From an uncultured Christensenella sp. (GTDB lineage Bacteria > Bacillota > Clostridia > Christensenellales > UBA3700), in the NCBI GenBank assembly GCA_910584635.1, contig CAJUBA010000022.1, positions 1-23,506 of the forward strand: a stretch of DNA of 23,506 nucleotides, read 5' to 3'. Both the position numbers and the translations under genes were made by a program. The notes beneath the pieces were generated by a model. That model searched no databases. It was not told the origin of the DNA and was given only the letters and a program-made list of their open reading frames with translations. Of the stretch, positions 6,480 through 13,933 are shown one piece after another; the first letter of the stretch is position 1; each line of letters opens with the position of its first letter.

Positions 6480-7108
6480 TTCTTTACGCTCCTTCGCTCG
6501 AATTGTCTGAATAGCGGAGCGCGAGGTTCCTGTTCCTCCGCCTTTTTTTCTTTTCTTCTGAATTTCGCGCATATCTTCGCCAATATCACGCCGGTAACCG
6601 TGGATATTATCGTGGCGAGCAAAGACGGAAGAATTATATCGGACGCGGAATTGCTGCCTGCCGCCGCTCTCAAACCTATGATGGTAGCGGGAATAAGTTG
6701 GATAGACGTGGAATTTATGACCATGAAAAGTATCATGTTGTCGGTGGCTTTCTCGCTGCCGTCCTGCATACACTCCATCGCTTTTATGCCGAGCGGCGTA
6801 GCGGCGCCTCCCATTCCCAACAGATTTGCGGAGAAATTAAGCGTAATATATTCAAGCGCGAGATCGCTTTCGCCTTTGAAAAGCCTTTTTGTAATAGGTC
6901 TGAAAAGTCTGTTCATCGCTCTGTTCAGTCCGATTCCTTCCATAAGCGAAAGTACGGACAGCCATATAGCGTAAATGGCTATAAGAGTAAAAGCAAGTTT
7001 AAGAGCGGAACTCGCTCCTCCAATCATTATCGAAAAAGCGCTTTCAGGCGAAACTATAATCAGCATCACAAGCGCCACTAAAATCATTATTGCAAATACA
7101 AAATTCAT
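6476..7108 (-). CDS. spmA: Spore maturation protein A
   Basis: A 210-residue multi-span membrane protein of the SpmA family, the partner of SpmB in spore-core dehydration. The signature region NFSANLLGMGGAATPLGIKAMECM is followed by TDNMILFMVINSTSIQLIPATIIGLRA, both highly typical. The C-terminal 25 residues are basic and presumably cytoplasmic. The ATG at 7108 has GGGAG 9 bases upstream, but that sequence lies inside the 3' arm of the hairpin at 7115-7144. Transcription may read in from the protease gene, since no strong promoter is visible in the 61-base gap. Confidence 0.93.
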   Translation of the reverse strand: MNFVFAIMILVALVMLIIVSPESAFSIMIGGASSALKLAFTLIAIYAIWLSVLSLMEGIGLNRAMNRLFRPITKRLFKGESDLALEYITLNFSANLLGMGGAATPLGIKAMECMQDGSEKATDNMILFMVINSTSIQLIPATIIGLRAAAGSNSASDIILPSLLATIISTVTGVILAKICAKFRRKEKKAEEQEPRAPLFRQFERRSVKK

Positions 7109-7114
7109 ATTAAA

Positions 7115-7144
7115 AGACTCCCATACTCAATAGTATGAGAGTCT
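7115..7144 (-). terminator. Hairpin between the protease gene and spmA
   Basis: AGACTC-CATACT pairs with AGTATG-GAGTCT around a CAAT loop, with a single mismatch, and on the minus strand runs into TTTTAAT. It could be a partial terminator for the protease transcript. Its 3' arm also contains the GGGAG ribosome binding site of spmA, so folding would hide that site. Confidence 0.6.
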
Positions 7145-7169
7145 TGTCCTATTTATACCGCTTATCAAA

Positions 7170-8624
7170 TCAGTTTATCGGTGAAAAACTTTCCGCAGTC
7201 AGAGTTATTTCCACTTGTATCTGTTTGACCTCCTCGTCAACTACTCTGACAACCGTAAGCGTTACGGTATCTCCTTCTCTCGCATTTAATAGCGCGTCTA
7301 TTACATGGAAGGAACGCGTTACTTCCTTTGTCCTACCTCCTACGGTAATGGATTTTACTATATCTTTTTCTTGCAGTTTGCCTTCCGCCGGATAACCCGC
7401 TTCTACGGAATTTATTACAATATCCTCAATGATTCGCGTCGTCATAGTGTTGCCGTCATATACGGCTCTTGATGAATTTATACCCAACTGAACGCCTATG
7501 ACCGCTTTGCTAGGTTTTTTACTTACCGCGTCCGCTTTATCGCAATTATCGATTATATTTTGAGCGACTGCAACCGCAACGTTTGTAGGTATCGCGTAAG
7601 CCATATTGTCAATCGAAGCGGAACTCGTCTTAGCGTTGACGATTCCTATAAGTTCGCCCTGCGCGTTAAAAAGTCCGCCTCCGCTGTTACCCGAATTGAC
7701 CGCCGCGTCTATTCTCATAACTCTGTGGGTACTCGTCGCAGCGTTGGAACCCGTTCCGTCGCCTACTGTAATCTGCTCGCTGTCTACGCTGACTATTCCC
7801 TGCGTAACAGAAATGCCGTTGCCTGCCGCGTTGCCTACTACCAACGCTTTGCTTCCAACAATCACTTCGTCGGAATCCGCTACGCTAGCCGCCATAACGT
7901 CGCTGTCTTTAATTGTTTGAGAATCTTTAATTTTCAATACCGCAATATCGTAAGTCTGCGAACCGCCAACGTATTGCGCGTCGATTTTATAATCTACGTA
8001 TTCTCCTCCGTAGAGATATACGTCAATATCGTTGATAATTCCGTCTGTCGCCGTTTTGTCCGTTGCGCTAGAGTTGTATACTACGTGATAATTAGTAATG
8101 ATATACGCGTCTCCCGCCGTCTTATCCACGCTGTAAATTACGCCTGTTCCGCTGCTCGTCGCCTCGACTTCCTTTTCTGGTTGCAAAAATAATCCGCCTT
8201 CCATATACGTGAAAGAACAACTTACAACCACGGTGGATAGCAGCGCTCTGTTTGAAAACGCGGTTTCGTCGTCTATATTCAATGAAAGATATTCTTTAAG
8301 AAAATCTACTATGTTTCCTTCAAATCCGTTTGCTTTGGCTTTAGCGTAAAGTTCGTCAACGCTTATATCTTGACCGTCTATACCGTTTCTGCCGTCCGAA
8401 CCGTCCTTGCCGTTTTCCCCGTCTTTTCCGTCCTCTCCGTCCTTACCGTCTACTCCGTCGGCTCCTTTCAGACTTTCCAGCCACTGGTCAAGCGTGCCTT
8501 GATAGCCGTTTTGAACCGCCAAGTCATACGCAGACAATCCTTTACTGTCGCACGCTACCGCAAATACGCAAAGCATCATTGCAATCATACATATCGCCAC
8601 TATGGCGACGGCTTTTTTCTTCAT
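7170..8624 (-). CDS. HtrA/DegP-like serine protease lipoprotein with collagen-like stalk
   Basis: 484 residues from the ATG at 8624, which has GAGGGG upstream; the TTG 12 codons earlier is less likely. A lipoprotein signal ends at FAVAC, with Cys25 as the lipid anchor. Residues 32-54 (AYDLAVQNGYQGTLDQWLESLKG) are a motif common before Gly-X-Asp stretches, and a worn second copy lies at 91-115. Residues 54-86 are about eleven Gly-X-Asp/Asn triplets, collagen-like. The trypsin-like domain follows, with the triad His180 (TNYHVV), Asp226 (YDIAVL) and Ser314 (GNSGGGLF). A PDZ-like domain fills about 375-475 (GVQLGI...VEAGYPAEGKLQEKDIVKSI). Known relatives are surface quality-control proteases. It probably stands off the membrane on the stalk and degrades or processes exported proteins. 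Confidence 0.9.
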   Translation of the reverse strand: MKKKAVAIVAICMIAMMLCVFAVACDSKGLSAYDLAVQNGYQGTLDQWLESLKGADGVDGKDGEDGKDGENGKDGSDGRNGIDGQDISVDELYAKAKANGFEGNIVDFLKEYLSLNIDDETAFSNRALLSTVVVSCSFTYMEGGLFLQPEKEVEATSSGTGVIYSVDKTAGDAYIITNYHVVYNSSATDKTATDGIINDIDVYLYGGEYVDYKIDAQYVGGSQTYDIAVLKIKDSQTIKDSDVMAASVADSDEVIVGSKALVVGNAAGNGISVTQGIVSVDSEQITVGDGTGSNAATSTHRVMRIDAAVNSGNSGGGLFNAQGELIGIVNAKTSSASIDNMAYAIPTNVAVAVAQNIIDNCDKADAVSKKPSKAVIGVQLGINSSRAVYDGNTMTTRIIEDIVINSVEAGYPAEGKLQEKDIVKSITVGGRTKEVTRSFHVIDALLNAREGDTVTLTVVRVVDEEVKQIQVEITLTAESFSPIN

Positions 8625-8779
8625 ATTCAATACCCCTCTAAAACAACGGAACTTGTCCAATATGTAAACTCTCCCGTTGCAATTTATATTGTTTTTATTA
8701 TTATAATATGTAAAATTAAATTATATATTAAAAAAACCATACAAACGAAAAATTTTACAAAACCAATATGCAACCGATA

Positions 8780-9994
8780 TTAACTCTGTTTTTTAGGCTT
8801 TTTGATTTTACCCAAAAGACATTTTGTTTCGCCCTTTTCTATTACCAAACCGCAATAGTTGCACATCACGCACATACTCTTGTCAGAGATTCCCTCTTTG
8901 AGTTTTCTTGCAAAATTCGGTTCGCAAATAAACGGTCTGCACATCGAAACGGCGTTTATGCCCGAATCTATCGTCATTTGCATATCCGCCCTGTTTGCCA
9001 CGCCGCCTACCAAAATCATATCAATATCGATATTTTGTTTTATCTCCATAGCCGCCGGATAATTAAACATAGTCAAAGGCTTCGGCTGAGGTATAAGCGG
9101 ATTTATCAATTTCGCGCAAGCAAGACAAAATCTGTTCAAAGCGCGAGGCATACTAGCCACAGGTTCTTTGTACTCGAACACCGCATCCATAGGCATACGT
9201 TTTGAGCGCATAGTGTTCATACCGTCCTGTACGCTTCCGCAAGATACTTCAATAGCGTCTACTCCGTATTCTTTCAAAAGTCTGCACACTTCTATAGCGT
9301 AAGGAATTCTCATACCCTTTTTTCTTTTATCCGTAGCGGAAATTTTTACCCAGATGGGAAAGTCGCCTACTTTTTCTCTCGCTTTTTCCAATATCTCTTT
9401 TACTATGCGCAACCTGCCTTGAATATCTTTGCCGTATTCGTCTTTTCTCTCGTTGCCGTTACGCGATACGAAATCGTGCAGCAAATACCCGTGCGCCAAA
9501 TGTATCTGCGCTCCGTCGAATCCGTATTCTTTTGCCTTCGCTATCGATTCTGCAAACGCGTCTTCTACTCTTATTATATCCTCTTTCGTCATTGCCTTGG
9601 CTTTGTCTGGATAAAACAAATGTCTTTTTGCGCTTGGCGCGACTTTTTTCATACCTATGACTTTGCTTGAAGTCTGTCTTCCGCAGTGAGCGAGTTGCGC
9701 TATTATAGGCGTTCCGAATTCATGGACGGCTTGAGTAAGTTTGACATACTTATCCTTTGCCTCGGGTTTGTAAAAAGCAAGACAGCGAGGATAGGAGGAA
9801 CTTCCTTCTTCGCTTACGATAGCGTATCCCGCTATTATACATCCCACTTCGTTTTTCGCCATAAACGCGTACTTGGAAATGAGTTTATCGCTCGGTCCTC
9901 CGTCCTCGTCCGCCAATCCGTCGTGAGTAGCAGAACGTATAATTCTGTTTTTCAAACGTACTTTTCCAAGCGTACACTCTTCAAATAATTCCAT
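8780..9994 (-). CDS. Old-yellow-enzyme-family NADH:flavin oxidoreductase
   Basis: 404 residues forming the FMN-binding TIM barrel of the 2,4-dienoyl-CoA reductase/BaiCD branch. Visible motifs are LKNRIIRSATHDGLADEDGG at the N-terminus, PIIAQLAHCGRQ, FDGAQIHLAHGYLLHDFVSRNGNERKDEYG (the best family signature), VDAIEVSCG, DMILVGGVANRADMQ and AVSMCRPFICEP. A cysteine cluster CX2CX2CX10C near the C-terminus fits an iron-sulfur site, with slightly tighter spacing than in dienoyl-CoA reductases. The large C-terminal FAD/NADH domain of those enzymes is absent. The start ATG at 9994 follows GGAG, which overlaps the stop region of the upstream GH110-like gene. Substrate unknown; probably an enoate or other activated alkene. 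It is the last gene of the TetR-led cluster. Confidence 0.9.
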   Translation of the reverse strand: MELFEECTLGKVRLKNRIIRSATHDGLADEDGGPSDKLISKYAFMAKNEVGCIIAGYAIVSEEGSSSYPRCLAFYKPEAKDKYVKLTQAVHEFGTPIIAQLAHCGRQTSSKVIGMKKVAPSAKRHLFYPDKAKAMTKEDIIRVEDAFAESIAKAKEYGFDGAQIHLAHGYLLHDFVSRNGNERKDEYGKDIQGRLRIVKEILEKAREKVGDFPIWVKISATDKRKKGMRIPYAIEVCRLLKEYGVDAIEVSCGSVQDGMNTMRSKRMPMDAVFEYKEPVASMPRALNRFCLACAKLINPLIPQPKPLTMFNYPAAMEIKQNIDIDMILVGGVANRADMQMTIDSGINAVSMCRPFICEPNFARKLKEGISDKSMCVMCNYCGLVIEKGETKCLLGKIKKPKKQS

Positions 9995-9999
9995 AATAT

Positions 10000-11625
10000 T
10001 TATCTCCTCTCCACATGCGAATCTTTTGTTTCCACTATCAAATCTCTATCGGATTTGTTGTTTGCGATAATTACCCCGTCCGCGGACTTGAAATAAAATC
10101 CGCCTTCGTTACCGCTTTCCATAACGTTGTCGTGTATATAAATGTTTTTATGAACGGCGCCTTTATGCGTTACGTTTTCGGGCAATACCTGAACGTTGTA
10201 ACCTTTACATCTTCCAAATCGGTTTTTCGCTATCTCCACGTCGTTTACCGGTCCGCTCTCAAACCAATACTTCGCGTCGTCGGAAATTAAAATCGAGTGC
10301 ATGGACGTATTGTCGAAATCGTTGTCGGTTATTCTGACCTTTCCTCCCGTCGTAACCAAAATTCCGCGAGTTATGATTCTCGTCATCTTATTGTACGAAA
10401 AATCAAGGTTTGCAATCGCCGATTTACTTTCTATCGCATCTCCTGCGACGGCTTTTGACGTATCGTCAAGACGAAGAGAAATTACCGTTTCGCCATCGAG
10501 CGTCGATTCGAGAATTTTCGCTCTCGAAGTTTCGAGCAAAGAATCTATATCCACAAACGCAACCGTATCGCCCTCTCTAAGCGGATTGAAACCGTGCGCC
10601 TGCTTGTGGCAAAACTTTACTTTGACTACGCCGTCTTTTACCGATACGATTCTAAAATGTATTCCGTGGACGTTCAAACAGTCGTCGCCCGCGCCTGCAA
10701 ACATATTGTTTTTTACAACTACGTCGCCTCTGCACATACATATATGTACGAAATCTGCCGCCGAAGCCATCAATTTACCGCTTTCCTCGCAAGGCATGAA
10801 TTTGCTGTTTGTCAAACTGATATTTTCACTGTCCTGACATATCAATCCAAGACCGTAGTTGAAAGTTTGATTTATCCCGTCCAACGCAACGTTTTCGCTT
10901 TTTTCCACAAAAATGCCGTTGCTTCTTCTCAAATGGTCGTAGACGTAAAACCTATCGCCCAAAGAAAATCTCGCCGTGGACAAAAATTTAACTCTGAATC
11001 TATACGGTTTAATTTCCTTTATACCTAAATTAAAATTGAGCGGATGCATGACTCTAAAAACCGTATTCTCCTCTCCGGCGGGAATTTTCGCCGTCCAAAA
11101 AGCCCTTGGCGCGTCTTTTGTAAACGCCGACGAATATCCCTCTCCGATAAAATGATATTTGCCTTTTATATTTTCATACTTACTTTTTTTATCCAACTCG
11201 AATTCGACGTATCTTTTCCCTTTTTCCACTACTTTAAGTTCGTGCATATCGGGGTTATCGTGTACGAAAGTCATGTTTTTAAGCGTTACGTTCTCGCATT
11301 CGGATATTACCGCGTTCGTCATTTTTCCGTGCATGACGAATACGCTTCCTCCGCCATCTATAATGAGATTGCGTTGTTTTTCCAGCCAAATACCTGCGCG
11401 GCAAAGATGGGGAACGTCATCCTTTTCCCATTCATTGTCGCCCACGGTGTTGGAAATATACAGTTTACCCGTACGCGCCTTATCCCAATATAAATGGTAT
11501 TCGCCCTTTTGGAATATCAAAGTCTTTTCGCCGTTTTCATTTTCCACAGAAGCCAACGCTTTTTGCAAAGCCCAAGTTATATCATCTCCCGAAACTATGC
11601 CGTATTTTTCCGCGCAATAATTCAT
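10000..11625 (-). CDS. GH110-like alpha-1,3-galactosidase (right-handed beta-helix)
   Basis: 541 residues with no signal peptide, hence cytoplasmic. It is a right-handed parallel beta-helix: repeated turns such as NLIIDGGGSVFVMHG, NVTLKNMTF, ENISLTNSKFMPC, VVVKNNMFAGAGDDCLNVHG and KVRITDNDFDNTSMHSILIS. Asp291 (ASAADF), Asp314 and Asp315 (GDDCLN) have the same 23- and 1-residue spacing as the three aspartates I recall as catalytic in characterised GH110 enzymes. GH110 enzymes remove terminal alpha-1,3-galactose, including from blood group B structures. A TetR gene lies 15 bases upstream and the oxidoreductase 5 bases downstream. Alternatives are a GH28-like or other beta-helix enzyme. The fold is near certain; the GH110 assignment is likely. 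Confidence 0.8.
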   Translation of the reverse strand: MNYCAEKYGIVSGDDITWALQKALASVENENGEKTLIFQKGEYHLYWDKARTGKLYISNTVGDNEWEKDDVPHLCRAGIWLEKQRNLIIDGGGSVFVMHGKMTNAVISECENVTLKNMTFVHDNPDMHELKVVEKGKRYVEFELDKKSKYENIKGKYHFIGEGYSSAFTKDAPRAFWTAKIPAGEENTVFRVMHPLNFNLGIKEIKPYRFRVKFLSTARFSLGDRFYVYDHLRRSNGIFVEKSENVALDGINQTFNYGLGLICQDSENISLTNSKFMPCEESGKLMASAADFVHICMCRGDVVVKNNMFAGAGDDCLNVHGIHFRIVSVKDGVVKVKFCHKQAHGFNPLREGDTVAFVDIDSLLETSRAKILESTLDGETVISLRLDDTSKAVAGDAIESKSAIANLDFSYNKMTRIITRGILVTTGGKVRITDNDFDNTSMHSILISDDAKYWFESGPVNDVEIAKNRFGRCKGYNVQVLPENVTHKGAVHKNIYIHDNVMESGNEGGFYFKSADGVIIANNKSDRDLIVETKDSHVERR

Positions 11626-11640
11626 AATCTCATCCCAAAC

Positions 11641-12234
11641 CTATTGGATATTCCCTTCTATATCTTTGAAATCGTCAAACCCTACTTTTATCAACTGTCC
11701 GATAATTTCGCTCAACTGGCTAAGACTTACGTCCAATCTTCCTTTGAACACGTCTTCATACATTCCGGCAAATCCGTTGGTATAAAATCTTACCCTTACG
11801 GCAAACGCGTCGGTATCTTTAATATGGCTTATCTTCGAATTGTTTTCGATTACTATTTTTATAAAAAACGCTTTGATTTGATCGATAAAGTGTTCTCCCG
11901 CCTGCGCGCAAATAAGGCGTCTGTAAAATTCGAAATCCTTTTGCAAAAATTTGGCGATATTGCGCAAAAAGGGCGTTGGATTTTCCATAATACTGTCTTT
12001 ATATGAAGAGAAAAAATAAAGAATTTGATCCGACACGTCTTTTTCTATCTCTTCCAACACTTCTACGGTATTGTTGTAATGAGCGTAAAAAGTTCCGCGG
12101 TTAAGTCCCGCAAGATTTACTATTTCCGTAACGGTAATTTTCTCCACGTCTTTTTTTTGCAACAACTCGCTGAACGCGTTTTTAATGAGTTTTTTAGATT
12201 TTATTGCGCTTTTATACTGTGTTTTTTCGTCCAT
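11641..12234 (-). CDS. TetR/AcrR-family regulator
   Basis: A 197-residue protein with an N-terminal TetR helix-turn-helix: KKLIKNAFSELLQKKDVEKITVTEIVNLAGLNRGTFYAHYNNTVEVLEEIE (about residues 14-63). The remainder is a helical ligand-binding domain with no recognisable subfamily motif. It is the first gene of a cluster with the GH110-like and oxidoreductase genes, all within 15 bases of one another, so it probably controls its own operon. The inducer cannot be deduced; the neighbours suggest a sugar-derived or electrophilic compound. It starts at the ATG at 12234, preceded by GAGAAGAAGGA. Confidence 0.9.
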   Translation of the reverse strand: MDEKTQYKSAIKSKKLIKNAFSELLQKKDVEKITVTEIVNLAGLNRGTFYAHYNNTVEVLEEIEKDVSDQILYFFSSYKDSIMENPTPFLRNIAKFLQKDFEFYRRLICAQAGEHFIDQIKAFFIKIVIENNSKISHIKDTDAFAVRVRFYTNGFAGMYEDVFKGRLDVSLSQLSEIIGQLIKVGFDDFKDIEGNIQ

Positions 12235-12260
12235 ACAAAATCCTTCTTCTCATTTATTTT

Positions 12261-12269
12261 ATTATAACA
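12261..12269 (-). promoter_or_regulatory. Extended -10 promoter before the TetR gene
   Basis: On the minus strand TGTTATAAT is an extended -10 element (TGn plus consensus TATAAT). No consensus -35 box sits at 17 bases, though TTGACT and TTGACA words occur nearby. It lies in the 65-base gap after rsmI, so the TetR cluster can be expressed apart from the fucose operon. Confidence 0.55.
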
Positions 12270-12299
12270 GATATTAAAAGTCAATACAGCAAAAATTTG

Positions 12300-13109
12300 T
12301 CAATCCATTTTCAAAGCAATTTTGTATACTTCGTCCTTGGGAAGAGAGTTGGCTTTCGCAACCTTTTTAATTGCCGACTTTTTATCCTCGCCCTTTTCGA
12401 TTAGTTCTTTCAACTGTTCTTCCACGCTTGCAAGCGGTTTTTGTTCTATGATCTCCGCGCTCTCAATTATCAGCGCGTACTCGCCTTTCGCCTCTCCTTC
12501 AAAGCCTTGCGAAAGCATGGTTACGATATGTTCTTCATGAATTTTCGTCAATTCTCTTATTACGTGCAACTTTCTCTCGCCCAATAAACGGTAAAGATAC
12601 TCAATGTCTTTTTTCACGTCGTAAGGGGAACTGTAAATTACAAGCGACGTACGGACGTTTTCAAAAGGTTTCAAAAGCGCTTCTCTGTCCTTATTCTTAG
12701 GCGGAAGAAATCCTATAAAAGTAAATATCGGCTGACATATTCCGCTCAAAGCCATTGCCGAAGTCAACGCAGTCGCTCCGGGTACCGTAGTAATCTGAAC
12801 TCCTTTTTCAATAAGCGCGTTTACCACAATCGCTCCGGGGTCGGATATCGCCGGCATACCGGCGTCCGTAATCAAAGCGACGTCCTTTCCTTCGCAAATC
12901 AACGCGTATATCTTCTCCGCGCTTTCTCTTTCATTGAATTTATGACACGCGAAAAGGGGTTTCTTGATTTCGTAATGATTAAGCAATTTCAAAGAATGAC
13001 GGGTATCCTCGCAAGCGATTACGTCAACGCTTTTCAGCGTTTCCAACGCGCGAATACTAATATCTTTAAGATTTCCTATCGGGGTCCCCACCAAAAACAG
13101 TTGCGCCAT
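12300..13109 (-). CDS. rsmI: 16S rRNA (cytidine-1402 2'-O)-methyltransferase
   Basis: 269 residues, the usual RsmI length. It methylates the ribose of C1402 in the ribosomal decoding centre using S-adenosylmethionine. Family motifs are clear: LFLVGTPIGNLKDISIRALETLKSVDVIACEDTR at the start, LITDAGMPAISDPG, VPGATALTSAMALSG, FIGFLPPK and YSSPYDVKKDI. The C-terminal half contains a helical region ending KKSAIKKVAKANSLPKDEVYKIAL. It is a housekeeping gene placed 30 bases after the SGNH esterase gene and probably co-transcribed with the fucose genes, which is an unusual context. AAGGAAAA precedes the ATG. Confidence 0.95.
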   Translation of the reverse strand: MAQLFLVGTPIGNLKDISIRALETLKSVDVIACEDTRHSLKLLNHYEIKKPLFACHKFNERESAEKIYALICEGKDVALITDAGMPAISDPGAIVVNALIEKGVQITTVPGATALTSAMALSGICQPIFTFIGFLPPKNKDREALLKPFENVRTSLVIYSSPYDVKKDIEYLYRLLGERKLHVIRELTKIHEEHIVTMLSQGFEGEAKGEYALIIESAEIIEQKPLASVEEQLKELIEKGEDKKSAIKKVAKANSLPKDEVYKIALKMD

Positions 13110-13139
13110 ATATTTTCCTTTTTGTTAAAATTTAACTGC

Positions 13140-13874
13140 TTACTCGCTTTGCGCCAAATACGGCTTTATTATATCAGCCACCGCGAAATAGCCTTTCTTT
13201 ATCAAATGCAATCCGTCGCGAGTATAAAGTTTATTCAGATTGCCTTCTTCGTCCGCAAGCAGAGAATAAACGTCCACGTATACGCAACCGCGATTTTGAC
13301 AGATTTTCTCCAACTCAACGTTGACTTCCCTTACCGCTTGATTATTTCTATTATGGACTTTGTTGAGATATCTCGGTCGAATATTTTCGTTTACAGGATA
13401 AATAGACTGTACGATTATTCTGCAATCGGGATTTACGCCTTTAATTGCCGTAACGATTTTGTCTATATTATCTACAATCTCGTTTTTTGAGATATGTTTG
13501 TCAATATCGTTTATACCTCCCAAAAACAAAACGGTCGACGGTTTGATATTTAGCAAGTTGCTGTCCAAGCGTTGCAACATACCGTTCGTAGTATCGCCTG
13601 ATATTCCTCTGTTGATTATTTTGAATTCGGGGTAATAACGCGAAGTTTCGCACATCTCGGTGATGGAATCTCCGTAAAACACTATTCCGCCGTCCTCTTC
13701 GAGTTTATTGCTAGAAGCGTAGGCTAGCGCTTTTTCCTGTTTGTCTGCTATAAGCGTCGTAGTATAACGCCCATACGCATAATAAAAAGAAAAAAATACG
13801 ATAAGCACCGTCAGTGCTATCGAAACGTAGAGCGCAATTGTAGAATTGAGAATTTTTCTGCCGTACTTCTTCAT
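13140..13874 (-). CDS. Membrane-anchored SGNH/GDSL hydrolase
   Basis: 244 residues with one N-terminal membrane helix (about 12-33), so the catalytic domain faces outwards. All SGNH blocks are present: GDSIT with nucleophile Ser70, NRGISGDTT with Gly92, GGIND with Asn122, and TRDGLHL with Asp220 and His223. Such enzymes are esterases acting on lipids or on O-acetyl groups of sugars. The position 59 bases after the kinase gene in the fucose operon suggests a carbohydrate esterase, for example removing acetyl groups from glycans before uptake, but nothing in the sequence fixes the substrate. AAGGAAAA precedes the ATG at 13874. Confidence 0.9.
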   Translation of the reverse strand: MKKYGRKILNSTIALYVSIALTVLIVFFSFYYAYGRYTTTLIADKQEKALAYASSNKLEEDGGIVFYGDSITEMCETSRYYPEFKIINRGISGDTTNGMLQRLDSNLLNIKPSTVLFLGGINDIDKHISKNEIVDNIDKIVTAIKGVNPDCRIIVQSIYPVNENIRPRYLNKVHNRNNQAVREVNVELEKICQNRGCVYVDVYSLLADEEGNLNKLYTRDGLHLIKKGYFAVADIIKPYLAQSE

Positions 13875-13933
13875 ATCTTTTCCTTATATTTATTATAGTC
13901 GTTTTGAAGCGAGTATGCAATAAATTTCCCTGA

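Noticed and set aside
6480..6773. Long upstream extension of the spmB frame
   Set aside because: It lies inside spmA in another frame, has an unlikely composition and the ATGA overlap gives a natural start.
8450..8530. Gly-X-Asp coding triplets as a possible CRISPR or tandem DNA array
   Set aside because: The 9- to 12-base periodicity comes from repeated Gly-X-Asp codons in one continuous reading frame with no spacers.
8640..8779. AT-rich stretch upstream of the protease as a defined promoter
   Set aside because: Several TATAAT-like words occur but none has a convincing -35 box at the right distance, so no single promoter is called.
10301..10837. Plus-strand open frame of 178 codons
   Set aside because: It mirrors the beta-helix gene; its composition is that of a reverse-strand shadow.
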